NCBI RefSeq assembly: GCF_040869045.1
Contig: NC_090319.1
Coordinates: 62,654,779-62,718,778 of the forward strand
Length of the DNA stretch: 64,000 bases
From: Eurosta solidaginis
Taxonomy: Eukaryota > Arthropoda > Insecta > Diptera > Tephritidae
Direction: 5' to 3'
The translations under genes were made by a program, and so were the position numbers. Positions 32,961-44,128 of the stretch are shown one piece after another; within the stretch, counting starts at the first letter, position 1; each line of letters begins with the position of its first letter. A model generated the notes under the pieces. The model searched no databases. It was given only the letters and a program-made list of their open reading frames with translations, and was not told the origin of the DNA.

Positions 32961-34399
32961 TTTACAGATAAGCACTGTTGCCATTGACCAGTTTGCATGC
33001 ATGCTTATGGAAACATCAACATTTTCCAATTAAATTTTTATACTCAGTTGAGCAGAGCTCACAGAGTATATTAAGTTTGATTGGATAACGGTTGGTTGTA
33101 CATATATAAAGGAATCGAGATAGATATAGACTTCCATATATCAAAATAATCAGGATCGAAAAAAAATTTGATTGAGCCATGTCCGTCCGTCCGTCCGTCC
33201 GTCCGTCCGTTAACACGATAACTTGAGTAAATTTTGAGGTATCTTGATGAAATTTGGTATGTAGGTTCCTGAGCACTCATCTCAGATCGCTATTTAAAAT
33301 GAACGATATCGGACTATAACCACGCCCACTTTTTCGATATCGAAAATTTCGAAAAACCGAAAAAGTGCGATAACTCATTACAAAAGACAGATAAAGCGAC
33401 GAAACTTGGTAGATGGATTGACGTTATGACGCAGAATAGAAAATTAGTAAGATTTTGGACAATGGGCGTGGCCCCGCCCACTTTTACAAGAAGGTAATTT
33501 AAAAGTTTTGCAAGCTGTAATTTGGCAGTCGTTGAAGATATCATGATGAAATTTGGCAGGAACGTTACTACTATTACTCTATATGTGCTAAATAAAAATT
33601 AGCAAAATTGGATTAAGAACACGCCCACTTTTTAAAAAAAAATTTTTTTAAATTAAAATTTTAACAAAAAATTTAATATCTTTACTGTATATAAGTAAAT
33701 TAAGTCAAAATTCAACTCCAGTAATGATATGATGCAACAAAATACAAAAATAAAAGAAAATTTCAAAATGGGCGTGGCTCCGCCCATTTTCATTTAGTAT
33801 GTTTAGAATACTTTTATTGCCATAAGTCGAACAAAAATTTACCAATCCTTCTCAAATTTGGTAGGAGCATAGATTCTATGACGGTAACTGTTCTCTGTGA
33901 AAATGGGCGAAATTGGTGGAAGCCACGCCCAGTTTTTATACACAGTCCACCGTCTGTCCTTCCGCTCGGCCATTAACACAATAACTTGAGCAAAATCCGA
34001 TATATCTTTACTAAACTTAGCCCACGTACTTACCTGAGTTCACTTTTTCTTGGTATAAAAAATGGGCGAAATCTGACCATAACCACGCCCACTTTATCGA
34101 TATCGAAAATTACGAAAAATGAAAAAAATGCCATAATTCTATACCAAATACGAAAAAAGGGATGAAACATGGTAACTGGATTGGTTTGTTGACGCAAAAT
34201 ATAACTTTGGAAAAATCTTTGTAAAATGGGTGTGACACCTACCATATTAAGTAGAAGAAAATGAAAAAGTTCTACAAGGCGAAATCAACAGCCCTTGGAA
34301 TCTTGGCAGGAATACTGTTAGTGGTATTGCATATATAAATAAATTAGCAGTACCCGACAGATGATTTTCTGGATCACCTGGTCCACATTTTGGTGGATA

Positions 34400-36950
34400 T
34401 CACGAGAACGCCTTCACATATACATCTAAGGGCCACTCGCTTTTAAAACCCTCATTAATACCTTTAATTTGATATCCATATCGTACAAAAACATACCAGA
34501 GTCACCCCTGTCCCACCCTAATGGCGATATCTCGAAAAGGCGTCCACCTATAGAACTAATGCCCCCTCTCTCTTAAAATGCTAGTAACACCTTTCGTTTG
34601 ATACCCATATCGTACAAACATTCTAGAGTAACCCCTGGCCCACCCTAATGGCGATATCTCGAAAAGGCGTCCACCTATAGACCTAGTGTCCACTCCCTCT
34701 TAAAATGCTCAGTAACACCTTTCGTTTGATACCCATATCGTACAAACATTCTAGAGTCACCCCTGGCCCACCCTAATGGCAATATCTCGAAAAGGCGTCC
34801 ACCTATAGACCTAATGCCCACTCCCTCTTAAAATGCTCAGTAACAGCTTTCGTTTGATACCCATATCGTACAAACATTCTAGAGTCACACCTGGCCCACC
34901 CTAATGGCGATATTTCGAAAAGGCGTCCACCTATAGAACTAAGGATTACTCCCTTTTAAAATACTCATTACCACCTTTCATTTGATACCCATATCGTACA
35001 AACACATTCTAGAGTCACCCTGGCCCACCCTAATGGCGATATCTCGAAAAGGCGTCCACCTATAGAACTAAGGATTAAAAATAAATAAATGTAAGGCGCG
35101 ATAACCTCCGAAGAGATCTAAGGCCGAGCTTCTCTTCCAATTTGCGTCGTGCTCCTCTTGATTTTTCCCTACAAATTGGCCGGACGGGACCTACATGTTT
35201 TATGCCGACTCCGAACGGCATCTGCAAGGCAGATGAGTTTTCACTGAGAGCTTTTCATGGCAGAAATACAATCGGAGCGCTTGCCAGACACTGCCGAGGG
35301 GCGACCCCGCTTAGAAAAATTTTCTTCTAATTGAAAAATCTTATTTCTAAAATTTTGATGTTGCTTTGCCCGGGAGTTGAACCCAGGGCATACGGTGTGA
35401 TAGGCGGAGCACGCTACCATCACACCACGGTGGCCGCCAGAACTAAGGATTACTCCCTTTTAAAATACTCATTACCACCTTTCATTTGATACCCATATCG
35501 TACAAACACATTCTAGAGTCACCCTGGCCCACCCTAATGGCGATATCTCGAAAAGGCGTCCACCTATAGACCTAATGCCCACTCCCTCTTAAAATGCTCA
35601 GTAACAACTTTCGTTTGATACCCATACCGTACAAACATTCTAGAGTCACCCTTGGTCCAGCTTTATGGCGACATCTCGAAAAGGCGTCCACCTATAGAAC
35701 TAAGGATTACTCCCTTTTAAAATACTCATTACCACCTTTCATTTGATACCCATATCGTACAAACACATTCTAGAGTCACCCTGGCCCACCCTAATGGCGA
35801 TATCTCGAAAAGGCGTCCACCTATAGACCTAATGCCCACTCCCTCTTAAAATGCTCAGTAACACCTTTCGTTTGATACCCATATCGTACAAACATTCTAG
35901 ACTCACCCTTGGTCCACCTTTATGGCGATATCTCGAAAAGGCGTCCACCTATAGAACTAAGGATTACTCCCTTTTAAAATACTCCTTACCACCTTTCATT
36001 TGATACCCATATCGTACAAACACATTCTAGAGTCACCCCTGGCCCACCCTAATGGCGATATCTCGAAAAGGCGTCCACCTATAGACCTAATGCCCACTCC
36101 CTCTTAAAATGCTCAGTAACACCTTTCGTTTGATACCCATATCGTACAAACATTCTAGAGTCACCCCTGGCCCACCCTAATGGCGATATCTCGAAAGGGC
36201 GTCCACCTATAGACCTAATGCCCACTCCCTCTTAAAATGCTCAGTAACACCTTTCGTTTGATGCACATATCGTACAAACACATTCTAGAGTCACCCCTGG
36301 CCCACCCTAATGACGATATCTCGAAAAGGCGTCCACCTATAGACCTCATGCCCACTCCCTCTTAAAATGCTCAGTAACACCTTTCGTTTGATACCCATAC
36401 CGTACAAACATTCTAGAGTCACCCCTGGCCCACCCTAATGGCGATATCTCGAAAAGGCGTCCACCTATAGACCTAATGCCCACTCCCTCTTAAAATGCTC
36501 AGTAACACCTTTCATTTGATTCCCATATCGTACAAACACATTCTAGAGACACCCCTGGTCCACCTTTATGGCGATATCTCGAAACGGCGTCCACCTATGG
36601 AACTAAGGATCACTCCTTTTCAAAATACTCATTAACAGCTTTCATTTGATACCCATATCGTACAAACACATTATAGAATCACCCCTGGTCCACCTTAATG
36701 GGGACATCTCGAAAAGACGTCCACCGATAGACCTAAGGCCCACTCCCTCTTAAAATGCTCAGTAACACCTTTCATTTGATACCCATATCGTACAAACAAA
36801 TTCTAGAGTCAGCCCTGGTCTACCTTTATGGCGATATCCCTAAATGGCGTTCATCCATAGAACTATGGCCTATTCTCTCTTAAAATACTCTTTAATACCT
36901 TTCATTTGATACACATGTTATACAACCACATTCCAGGGTTACCCCAGATT
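34400..36950. repeat. 128-bp satellite array, about 17 units, partly dimeric higher-order
   Basis: TTTGATACCCATATCGTACA recurs every ~128 bp, interrupted by a SINE at 35078-35438. In 35440-36070 two alternating unit types form a ~256-bp dimer: type A has ACAAACACATTCTAG and 'aaggattactccc', type B has ACAAACATTCTAG and 'aatgcccactccctc'. Monomeric type-B-like units follow to 36500. Confidence 0.9.
35078..35438 (-). mobile_element. tRNA-derived SINE, full-length copy with 14-bp TSD
   Basis: The minus strand starts GGCGGCCACCGTGGTGTGAT with A box TGATGGTAGCGTG and B box GGGTTCAACTCCC, then a ~270-bp tRNA-unrelated body and an (ATTT)n/A-rich tail. The target duplication AGAACTAAGGATTA (35064-35077 and 35439-35452) is satellite sequence, showing insertion into an existing array. 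It is transcribed by Pol III and depends on a LINE in trans; the partner LINE is not identified. Confidence 0.92.
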
Positions 36951-37129
36951 GATTTTCCTTATTTTGTCTCCATAGCTCTCAACTGAGTATGTTATGTTCG
37001 GTTACACCCGAACTTAGCCTTCCTTACTTGTTGATGTTGTAAAAGGCTGGAATTAATATTAAATAATAGATTACATATTTATAATCTGCACTTTTACATA
37101 ATTATTTCAAATTATTTTCACAATTTTTC

Positions 37130-37510
37130 AAACTTTAATTAGGTGTTTTTGCATGTAACTGCAAACGGTCAAAAATTAGCGCACAAAAGTTTACTAGGCA
37201 ACTCTGTCTAGTGAGAGAGCGATCAGCTGACACGTTCTTACGGAAAAAATCAAAATTGTTTTGATTTCTACGTTCCGGGCTACGTACGTACGGGCGTTGC
37301 ACGTCGGTGAGTTTTCGTTTACACTGCACACTCATAAGACAGGTCGTGTCAGCTGACACGTTTTTGGTACGTACGTTCGTGAGTAACTGCCGCATTATGC
37401 GCACAAATATGTTATGTACATGTACACAGACGACCACATTGATTGCTACGGGCTTGAGGGTTCGGTCAACGTGTGTACGTACAGCACACGTCGGTGGGTA
37501 ATTGCCGCTT
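37130..37510 (-). repeat. Dispersed repeat, longer inverted copy of 32821-32960
   Basis: The minus strand repeats the 32821-32960 sequence at 37510-37385 and continues with CGTGTCAGCTGACACG (perfect 16-bp palindrome, near 37346-37361) and several CGTACGTACG words. Possibly a TIR or foldback element; ends not resolved. Confidence 0.6.
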
Positions 37511-38631
37511 AAGCCTTTACAATGTACATACCCCTATTATTTCGCTCTAGTTGCACTCTCACATCTACATCTCCAATTTAACTATGTCTATCTCATTCTA
37601 ACGTCCCTGCACCTCCCTCTCATTCACTTTTCTTTCCCTTAGTGTTACCATTGCTTCTACCAGTCTTTATCGTTCTATTTTCCTTTATATTTCTCCTTTT
37701 GTCCCTCGAATGCTAAAACCATCAATGTACACTGAGATATACATTTTTATTTTTTTTTTACATTTCTGCTCTTTATTACGTCTGGTCTTATGTTTAAAAC
37801 TAAAGTAATTATTTTCACACAAAATTTAGACATCAAACGCGAAAATAAATTTTTTTGAAAATTTCTATTTTACAAACTGTTTGCTTATTTAATAAATTTT
37901 GATGTCAAATTGTTCAGCGCGTGACATTTCATCATATGCGCGGAGATAAGGAATAGAATTTGCAGACTCATATTCATACAAGTCAGCCACTTTTAATGAA
38001 AAACGTCTAAGACCACTTAAAAAAATTTATTTATTATTTTAGCCAGTAGTTTTATAGGAACTTAAAATGCTAGTAAATACATTTTTTCGTAATATGGACT
38101 TAGAACATTTTTTAAAACGCTACTTTGTGTATGTATCTAATAATTTTTGAAATTTTATGGATGGTTCGCCATTAAATATAGTACTTTTGCTTGGCAAGTT
38201 CGTTGACATTAAAAATAAGTGAGGTAAAATATTGTAATCGTTTTTTCTGTGTTTATAAATAAAATGTATAAATTAGAAAAGTTTCGAAAATATGACCTTT
38301 TCAAAGATTTTTCTTTGAAAAGTCTTTTAAAAATTAAAATAAGTACCAAAACTAGAAATGTAAATTTGTTTTACTCAAAACTTATTTTCAAAAATTTTTA
38401 ACTTTCTTTTTGAAAGTTTGCGTTTTAATTCTAAATTGTTCTGTTATATTTTCATTTGATTTTTTTGAAATAAATTTTTAAATTGTTCTTTTTTCGTAGC
38501 TTAAAATTTGTCTTATTTTCTCCTTCAGCTGCAATTATAATTAATTAATTCAACGCACTAAGGATTTAAACTTTATTTTTAGATTATCCCAGCAAACACA
38601 GTTTCTAACGTTACAGAAATATTGAAATAAA
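37511..38631. other. No recognisable gene
   Basis: AT-rich, with pyrimidine-rich stretches at 37590-37700. No supported feature. Confidence 0.4.
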
Positions 38632-38813
38632 TAGACGTTGTTCTGCTCTTACTTTGCTCTATCTGCATAAGTTTAAAGAAATGTTTACCACTTTCGCTCC
38701 CTTTCCCCTCTCTCACTTTTCCTTATCCTTTTATTCGCTCCTCCCCTCCACCCTATGCGTCTCTTTGTTCCTATCCGTCTTTCCCCCACTCATTTTCCTT
38801 CTATTTTTATACT
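38632..38813 (-). mobile_element. Helitron-like element fragment, 3' side
   Basis: AGACGTTGTTCTGCTC...CTCTATCTGCATAAG and pyrimidine-rich sequence match the inside of the copy at 62925. The terminal CTAG is missing. The rest continues after the Helentron-derived insertion, at 41200. Confidence 0.65.
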
Positions 38814-41199
38814 CAGTTGAGCAGAGCTCACAGAGTATATTAAGTTTGATTGGATAACGGTTGACTGTACAGGTATAAAGGAATCGAGATAGATATAGAC
38901 TTCCATATATCAAAATCATCAAATTTTGAGGTATCTTGATGAAATTTGGTATGTAGATTCCTGAGCACTCATCTCAGATCGCTATTTAAAATGAACGATA
39001 TAGGACTATAACCACGCCCACTTTTTCGATATCGAAAATTTCGAAAAACCGAAAAAGTGCAATAATTCATTACCAAAGACAGGTAAAGCGATGAAATTTG
39101 GTAGGTGAGTTGAAATTATGACGCAGAATAGAAAACTAGTAAAATTTTGGACAATGGGCGTGGCACCGCCCACTTTTAAAAGAAGGTAATTTAAAATTTT
39201 GCAAGCTGTAATTTGGCAGTCGTTGAAGATATCATGATCAAATTTGGCAGGAACGTTACTCCTATTACTATTTGTATGCTTAATAAAAATTAGCAAAATC
39301 GGAGAACGACCACGCCCACTTTTAAAAAAAAGTTTTTTTAAAGTCAAATTTTAACAAAAAATTTAATATCTTTACATTATATAAGTAAATTATGTCAACA
39401 TTCAACTCCAGTAATGATATGGTGCAACAAAGTGCAAAAATTAAAGAAAATTTCAAAATGGGCGTGGCTCCGCCCTTTTTCATTTAATTTGTCTAGGATA
39501 CTTTTAATGCCATAAGTCGAACAAAAATTTACCAATCCTTTTAAAATTTGGTAGAGGCATAGATTTTATGACGTTAACTGTTTTCTGTGAAAATGGGCGA
39601 AATCGGTTGGAATCACGCCCAGTTTTTATACACAGTTGTCCGTCTGTCCTTCCGCATGGCCGTTAACATGATAACTAGAGCAAAAATCGACGTATCTTTA
39701 CTGAACTTAGTTCACGTACTTATCTGAACACACTTTATCTTGGTATAAAAAATGAACGAAATCCGACTATGACCACGCCCACTTTTTCGATATCGAAAAT
39801 TACGAAAAATGAAAAAAATGCCATAATTCTATACCAAATACGAAAAAAGGGATGAAACATGGTAATTGGATTGGTTTATTGACGCGAAATATAACTTTAG
39901 AAAAAACTTTGTAAAATGGTTGTGACACCTACCATATTAAGTAGAAGAAAATGAAAAAGTTCTGCAGGGCGAAATAAAAAACCCTTGAAATCTTGGCAGG
40001 TATTACATATATAAATAAATTAGCGGTATCCAACAGATGATGTTCTGGGCAGCCTGGTCCACATTTTGGTCGATATCTGGAAAACGCCTTCACATATACA
40101 ACTACCACCACTCCCTTTTAAAACTCTCATTAATACCTTTAATTTGATACCCATATCGTACAAACACATTCTAGAGTCACACCTGGTCCACCTTCATGGC
40201 GATATCTCGAAAAGGCGTCCACCTATAGATCTAAGCCCCACGCCCTTTTGAAATACTCATTAACACCTTTCATTTGATACCCATATCGTACAAACATATT
40301 CTAGAGTCACCCCTGGTCCACCTTTATGGCGATGTCTCGAAAAGGCGACCACCTATACAACTACCATCACTCCCTTTTAAAACCCTCATTAATACCTTTA
40401 ATTTGATACCCATATCGTACAAACACATTCTAGAGTCACCCCTGGTCCACCTATATGGCAATATTTCAAAACGGCGTCCACCTATAGAATTAAGGCCAAC
40501 TCCCTTTTAAAATACTCATTAACACCTTTCCTTTGATACCCATATTGTACAAACGCATTCTAGAGTCACCCCTGGTCCACCTTTATGGCGATATCTCGAA
40601 AAGGCGACCACCTATACAACTACGACCACTCCCTTTTAAAACCCTCATTAATACCTTTAATTTGATACCCATATCGTACAAACAAATTCTAGGGTCACTC
40701 CTGGTCCACCTTTATGGCGATATCTCGAAACGGCGTCCACCTATGGAACTAAGGATAACTCACTTTTAAAATACTCATTAGCACCTTTTTTTTGATACCC
40801 ATATTGTACAAACAAATTCTAGGGTCATCCATGGTCCACCTTTATGGAGATATCTCGAAACGGCGTCCAAATATGGAACTAAGGATTACTCACTTTTAAA
40901 ATACTCATTAACACCTTTCATTTGATACCCATATTGTACAAACAAATTCTAGAGTCAACCCTGGTCCACCTTTATGGTGTTATCCCTAAATGGCGTCCAC
41001 CTATAGAACTATGGCCCACTCCCTCATAAAATATTCTTTAATGCCTTTCATTTGATACACATGTCATACAAACACATTCTTGGGTTTCCCTCGGTTCATT
41101 TTCCTACATGCTTATTTTCCCTTATGTTGTCACCATATGTAGCTCTCAACTGAGTATGTAATGTTCGGTTACACCCGAACTTAACCTTCCTTACTTGTT
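38814..41199 (+). mobile_element. Helentron-derived (DINE-1/HINE-like) element, 2,386 bp, nested in a Helitron-like copy
   Basis: 5' TTTTTATACTCAGTTGAGCA, family blocks, about eight satellite units (40060-41060), 3' subTIR, perfect hairpin (41163-41180) and terminus CCTTCCTTACTTGTT. The family's GTCCGTCCG segment is deleted near 38925. Confidence 0.8.
40060..41060. repeat. 128-bp satellite, about eight units
   Basis: TTTGATACCCATAT recurs near 40144, 40271, 40399, 40528, 40656, 40786, 40918 and (as TTTGATACACATG) 41048. Two of the phase-shifted frames here look protein-like only because the unit is repetitive. Confidence 0.88.
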
Positions 41200-41610
41200 T
41201 CTCTTCGTACTAGTTCTTCTCATTTTTCCAAATCCTAGCTCTTGTTACAGTTCCAGCACAAGTCTCAGCTCCAGCCCTTATCCCAGTCCCAGTCAGTCCC
41301 TAGGCCATTTCCCGGAAAAAGCTCCGTGAATACCAATCTAGGCAAAGGTCTATCTATGTACCAATTTCAAAAAGATCGAACCATGAATATAACTTGTTCA
41401 AATAGTTCGGTCCCTAGTCCATTTCCCGCAAAAAGAATCGGAAATACTTATCTAGGCAAAAGGCTACTTTTATGCCGAACTTCAGGCAAATAGAACCGTG
41501 AATAGAATTTGTTCGAATATATCGGTCCCTGGCCCACTTTCCGGGAAGCAACTTCACAGGAACAGTCTTCGGTTTGCCATGAAGCGACCCTGCAGATTTG
41601 AATAAAATAG
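41200..41610 (-). mobile_element. Helitron-like element fragment, remaining part
   Basis: (AGTCCC)n near 41260-41300, CATTTCCCGGAAAAAGC..., TATCTAGGCAAA and GATTTGAATAAAAT match 63190-63480. The 5'-TC end is lost. Confidence 0.65.
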
Positions 41611-42476
41611 GGTATTTATGTTGAAATGAAAATACATACATACATCCGTACACTCCTATAAATGTACTCCGAAGTTAAATAACGCTAGAGAATGCTATGT
41701 GTTTATGACGCGTGATATTATGTGGTGAATGTCCCATCCAAAGCAAGTTTTCTCGTACAGCTCAGAGCGGACAAACACACGCACTGCATTTTCTTTTTAA
41801 TATTACTTTTGTTTAATTAATTTTGCACTTATTAGAAAGGAATCAAGAATTTTTTTGATGCAGAACAAAGGTAACCATTTCGAGGTTTTACTGATTTTGA
41901 ATTATAGTTGTGTAAACAAACATTTTATGATTTTTTACAACATTTGGTAAATTTTTTCTCAGATTTAATGAGAAATAAAAATTACTTGATGCGAGCGCTG
42001 CTTGCGAAATAGATGAGCAAAGTTAAGTAAGATTGTTTTGCGTTTGATTTGCAACGCCTGTGCACTTGTAGACATGCAGCATGTATGAAAATCGAAAAAG
42101 CCAAGCGACGGTTTCGCCTGGTCACCTTTTGGGTACTTTATTTTATTTGTAGATTCTGATGTATTATCTAGTGCATCTCTAATGGAAAACTAGGTTAGAA
42201 TTCGATTAAAGGACGATTTGAAAAACAGTACAAATGCGATGTTGTCACAGTTATCGATTATTTGTAGGACATGATCACTTATCCTTAGTGTTATACAAAA
42301 AAATTAAAAATCATGAAAAGTTGTGCCAAAATATTGGTAGTTGCAAAATTAGTTTCTCATTTGTAACAATTGAAAGTAGGAAATGAAGATGAATAAAAAA
42401 GATAAAGTGAGCAAACTTATTTGACTGGTAAGTTTTTTTTACATGCTGCATTCGCGAGTAACAAAAAAAAGCTTAC
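41611..42476. other. No recognised gene; would be intron if the 42477-42659 exon is real
   Basis: AT-rich. Lies directly downstream (minus strand) of the splice donor of the candidate exon. No obvious next exon was seen. Confidence 0.35.
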
Positions 42477-42659
42477 CATCATCACATAGATAATGTTTAG
42501 GAGACCCATATGTTGCCAATTATTGAAGACTCGCCGCAGTGGAAAATGACTCGCTACAAAACGGGTTGTTCCGAATAGCTGAGACACGGACCTCTGTTGG
42601 TCATAGTGTATAGCCAATTGCGGAATCGGTTGCGATGCATATATAAACTTTTCGGTCAT
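42477..42659 (-). CDS. Candidate first coding exon of a host gene, unknown product
   Basis: From ATG at 42659 the minus strand encodes 61 residues (MTEKFIYASQPIPQLAIHYD..., LFGTTRFVASHFPLRRVFNN..., HMGLLNIIYVMM) and reaches a strong splice donor, ATG|GTAAGC, in phase 0. Base composition and codon use are more balanced than in the AT-rich surroundings, and the peptide has no low-complexity bias. I recognise no family. Reading on past the donor gives a hydrophobic stretch and a stop at 42417, probably intron read-through. Upstream on the minus strand are TATAAAA (near 42765) and CAGT initiator-like words, but their spacing is not ideal. Alternatives are a chance open frame or a fragment of an unknown element. 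Confidence 0.4.
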
Positions 42660-42830
42660 GGAAGTGGAGAACAGTGTAGATATAAAATGGAGAGAGAGAT
42701 TTCACTAGCAAACTGATTATAATGCATACTGAAATTTAGCAGTACTAGTTTTCTGCGCAACAATTTTATAAGTGTAGATAAAGTTGTATACTTGGCAGTC
42801 CATATAAAGTTTAAGTGCATATGTATATAC

Positions 42831-43050
42831 CAGGCATGCTTAACGAACGAAACGATATCATTTCGTTACGATAATCAACGTTAATAAACGAAACGAAGTC
42901 ATTTCGTTTCGTTTATTAACGTTAAGAACGTCAAATTAACGTTAATTTTACGATCTTAACGTTAATAAACGAAACGAAGTGACTTCGTTTCGTTTATTAG
43001 CGTTGATTATCGTAACGAAATGATATCGTTTCGTTCGTTAAGCATGCCTG
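42831..43050. mobile_element. hAT-like foldback MITE, 220 bp, with 8-bp TSD
   Basis: Two ~96-bp arms (42831-42926 and 42955-43050) are inverted copies with about two mismatches and begin CAGGCATGCTTAACGAACG. The 28-bp spacer itself contains the palindrome AATTAACGTTAATT. The flanks are GTATATAC at 42823-42830 and 43051-43058, an 8-bp duplication fitting the hAT target pattern nTnnnnAn. Because the flank word is palindromic, it also extends the inverted repeat. No coding capacity. Confidence 0.85.
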
Positions 43051-43383
43051 GTATATACATGTAACAAAACACAGTTATTATGAAGGAAAAGGTGCCCCTA
43101 TCCATATTACAGAACAACGGCGAGCTTAATACTGAAGGAATAAGTAACAGCGAAAACTTCGTTTATATTAACCTTTGAATTATTATAAGAAGCTTTTGAA
43201 ATATATTCATATCAAGTATATGAGCTTATAACCCACTAAAACATTTTGATATAATCAAACAATGGATTTAATTGCGCAACAGAAAATTTATATTAGAAAC
43301 CAATTTGAAATTGACGATAAGAATTCCAACCCTTTTCTCGATATCAAGAACAAACTCCCATTTTTGTCGAGAACGCATTAAGT

Positions 43384-44128
43384 CTGGGTGCGAGTTTGCC
43401 TAAATTGCTGCCTAAATTGAGAAAAGAACCTAAATCACTGGAAAATGTCGGTAAAGCAGTCCAAATAAAAAATTTGGATTTTTTTCAGCATACTTTTCAG
43501 CCTAAATTCAAACGTCAAATATAAAAAACAAATATCAAATTTTCATCTTTTTATTTTAGTAAATGCAAATAAAATGCACGTTTGGTACCAAAAATTCGGA
43601 TTAGAAGATGCATGTCTTGGCTAGTGAAATGTCCGTTGTGGAACTGTGAATTCGACGGTGTAACGATTCCTCCGGTCTTCCAAATCGCTCTGAACTAATT
43701 GTAGTCTCGAAGGACTTGGCACCATGTTATACAGTGTAGGACATAGTACTCATACAGTTGACTACATCCAATGGCTCAAAATATCTTACACGGGCTATGC
43801 CAATTGTTAATTATATCCATGGATCGTCCAACATTTTGGAAATCCCAATAAATGAGCTCTTCCACACCCGGCCACAGCAACCTTGAGTCACTGCATTTTC
43901 TATTTCCGTTTAGGCAGGGTCGTCCAAGGCATGCATAAATGTTGCGAAATGTGAAAATATGTCATTTGAAGATAATTTTTGTTTTTTAATTTGCACAAAA
44001 TAATAATTTAGACTGCCAAATTAACTCGCACACATGTTACAGTTTTTTTTCCTAAATTTGAGCAGTGCTGGAAAATTCCAATGGAATATTAGTTTATGTA
44101 CCTAAAATTTAGACAAACTCGCACCCAG
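43384..44128. mobile_element. Candidate TIR element, 745 bp (CTGGGTGCGAGTTTG termini)
   Basis: CTGGGTGCGAGTTTGCCTAA at 43384 is inverted at 44128 (rc CTGGGTGCGAGTTTGTCTAA), about 24 bp with one internal mismatch. No clear target duplication was found and no transposase frame is present. Superfamily unknown. Confidence 0.6.

Larger units (their letters stand above)
33035..37032 (+). mobile_element. Helentron-derived (DINE-1/HINE-like) element, 3,998 bp, satellite-expanded
   Basis: Same 5' end (TTTTTATACTCAGTTGAGCA), internal blocks, 3' subTIR and perfect hairpin GTTCGGTTACACCCGAAC (36996-37013), ending CCTTCCTTACTTGTT. It is longer than its relatives because it holds about 17 satellite units (34400-36950) and a 361-bp SINE. 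Confidence 0.82.

Noticed and set aside
40274..40769. 78-residue repeated frames (ILESPLVHLYGDISKRRPP...)
   Set aside because: They are translations of the 128-bp satellite, whose near-multiple-of-three units keep frames open. Not a protein repeat family.
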